From assembly GCA_021203805.1 (NCBI GenBank), contig JAJQAM010000061.1, forward strand, positions 6,269 to 29,240: 22,972 nt of DNA, read 5' to 3'. The position numbers and the translations under genes are program-made. Below are positions 21,857-22,972 of the stretch, piece by piece. The notes below the pieces were generated by a model, which had not been told where the DNA came from, made no database searches, and saw only the letters and a list, made by a program, of their open reading frames with translations. The DNA is from Coprobacillus sp. GTDB taxonomy: Bacteria; Bacillota_I; Bacilli_A; RFN20; CAG-826. Position 1 is the stretch's first letter, and the number at the start of each line of letters is the position of its first letter.

Positions 21857-22972
21857 TTAGATGTTAGTAAACTTCTTTAGTTCGTCCGTATATTCTTGAG
21901 CGGTTTTATAGATACTATCCGTGTCTTCACCGACATAGAATTTATTATCTCGATAGAGAATCTCACCATCACAGATGGTCATTTTAACGCAGTCCTTACT
22001 CCCCGAAAGCATGAGATTATTAATAACGTCATTAATAGGCCTCATCGCGGGATTAGTAAGATCAATTTCAATAAGAGAGGCTTTCTGCCCTTCAGCGATA
22101 TATAAAGAGTCAGTTAGGCCCATGGCAAGGGCTCCATTAACTGTAGCCATCTTAAGAAGCTCTTTTGGCTTTATAACTGTGGGATCACCTGTATTTATCT
22201 TTTGAAGAGAGGCCACTAGCTTCATTTCATAAAACATATCAAGGGAGTCATTAGAAGCGGGGCCGTCCGTTCCTATCGCTACAGGAATATCCATATCAAG
22301 GAGTTTACGAACTGGGCACACTCCTGAGGCAAGCTTAGCGTTACTTCCAGCGCATGTTACAGGGATAATTCCCTTCTCTTTGATTATTTTATAATCAACA
22401 TCCTCTAAATAGTTAGCGTGGTAGATAGCCCCTCCATGGTTAAATAGCCCTAGTGAATCTAGATATTCAAGTGGAGTCATCCCGTTATGCTCGGCTTTGC
22501 AGTTACTGACCTCTGTTTTAGTCTCCGCGATATGAGAGAACATTCTCGAAGGGTGCTTCTTAAAGTATTCCTGCCTAGAGGTTATATCTTCCTCTCCGAT
22601 TGTATAAACGGAGTGGAGACCTAAGTCATAAGTAACCACTGAAGAGTTAATCTTTTCTATATTATCTATATAGCCCTTATAATCAGTAGAGCCCACGACT
22701 AAATGGAGAGGAAAATGCATATCGCCAGCGGCTTTTGCGATCATACAGGGGTAGTAATACATCTCACTAGAAGCGGTAATCCCGCCTTTAAGGTACTCTA
22801 AGATGGCCACTTTAGTGAGGCTATAGACCGCCTCAGGAGTAAGATGCTCTTCCATAGGGAAGATAATCTTATTAAGCCAGTCCTCTAGTGTTACTCCATC
22901 AGTAAGTCCCCGGGCAAAGACCATCGCTCCATGAGCATGAGCGTTTTTAAAGCCCGGCATCACTAGATTCCC
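21857..22972 (-). CDS. Amidohydrolase of the MtaD/SsnA deaminase type, N-terminus beyond the window
   Basis: The reading frame stays open to the right edge (codons GGG AAT CTA precede GTG), so the true start lies outside and about 50-60 residues are missing. The visible 371 residues begin NLVMPGFKNAHAHGAM, with the HxH metal pair, followed by FARGLTDGVTLEDWLN. Further metal-site residues are His in FSHIAETKTE, His in YHANYLED, and Asp in IGTDGPASND. This is the pattern of the TrzA/SsnA/MtaD subgroup, which deaminates or dechlorinates purine-like and related rings (for example 5'-methylthioadenosine/S-adenosylhomocysteine). The exact substrate is unresolved. A GTG at 22963 is not the start, since it corresponds to the V of the conserved VMPGF. 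Confidence 0.9.
   Translation of the reverse strand, partial: GNLVMPGFKNAHAHGAMVFARGLTDGVTLEDWLNKIIFPMEEHLTPEAVYSLTKVAILEYLKGGITASSEMYYYPCMIAKAAGDMHFPLHLVVGSTDYKGYIDNIEKINSSVVTYDLGLHSVYTIGEEDITSRQEYFKKHPSRMFSHIAETKTEVSNCKAEHNGMTPLEYLDSLGLFNHGGAIYHANYLEDVDYKIIKEKGIIPVTCAGSNAKLASGVCPVRKLLDMDIPVAIGTDGPASNDSLDMFYEMKLVASLQKINTGDPTVIKPKELLKMATVNGALAMGLTDSLYIAEGQKASLIEIDLTNPAMRPINDVINNLMLSGSKDCVKMTICDGEILYRDNKFYVGEDTDSIYKTAQEYTDELKKFTNI

Overview
The window looks like chromosomal DNA from a low-GC Gram-positive bacterium in or near the Bacilli, close to the wall-less Mollicutes or an uncultured gut Bacilli lineage. This rests on four things: AT-rich sequence by eye, Shine-Dalgarno (SD) starts, the Firmicutes order dnaX-ybaB-recR-tmk-holB-ricT-rsmI, and the prfA-prmC-tsaC-rpiB neighbourhood. 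TGA ends several genes (tmk, the ABC ATPase, the RimK-like gene, two membrane-protein genes), usually inside stop/start overlaps, so the standard bacterial code applies rather than Mycoplasma code 4. The exact taxon cannot be read from the sequence. Coding density is very high and no gene-free stretch exceeds about 160 bases. I saw no tRNA, rRNA, CRISPR array, insertion sequence or phage gene.

Left part (1-3919, all minus strand). A metal-resistance unit comes first: an ArsR/SmtB-type regulator with an alpha-5 zinc site, then a P1B-type heavy-metal ATPase cut by the window edge. Both sit behind a near-consensus promoter whose -35/-10 spacer holds a perfect SmtB-type palindrome. Upstream lies a translation operon: prfA (RF1), overlapping by 8 nt a 626-codon gene that fuses PrmC (RF methylation), TsaC/Sua5 (tRNA t6A synthesis) and RpiB (pentose phosphate isomerase) in one frame. 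It ends in a clear terminator.

Middle part (4036-11986, plus strand). A tight clamp-loader and repair operon runs dnaX, ybaB, recR, tmk, holB, ricT, rsmI and ends in a long hairpin. typA follows as a single gene with its own terminator, shared with the convergent genes beyond it.

Right part (12010-20074, minus strand). In transcription order: a four-helix membrane protein, a RimK-like ATP-grasp ligase, a lipoprotein metallophosphoesterase and an eight-helix membrane protein, all with overlapping or touching ends; then an ABC ATPase with an FtsX-type permease, an RluA-type pseudouridine synthase and a GNAT acetyltransferase. The first four form an unrecognised envelope-associated cassette and are the best candidate here for an undescribed system.

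Far right (20075-22972). A small, well-expressed-looking membrane protein gene (plus strand) with a textbook promoter, SD and terminator converges on a second, unrelated ATP-grasp enzyme (minus). A 161-bp intergenic region that can fold into a three-way junction separates this from an MtaD/SsnA-type amidohydrolase that runs off the window.
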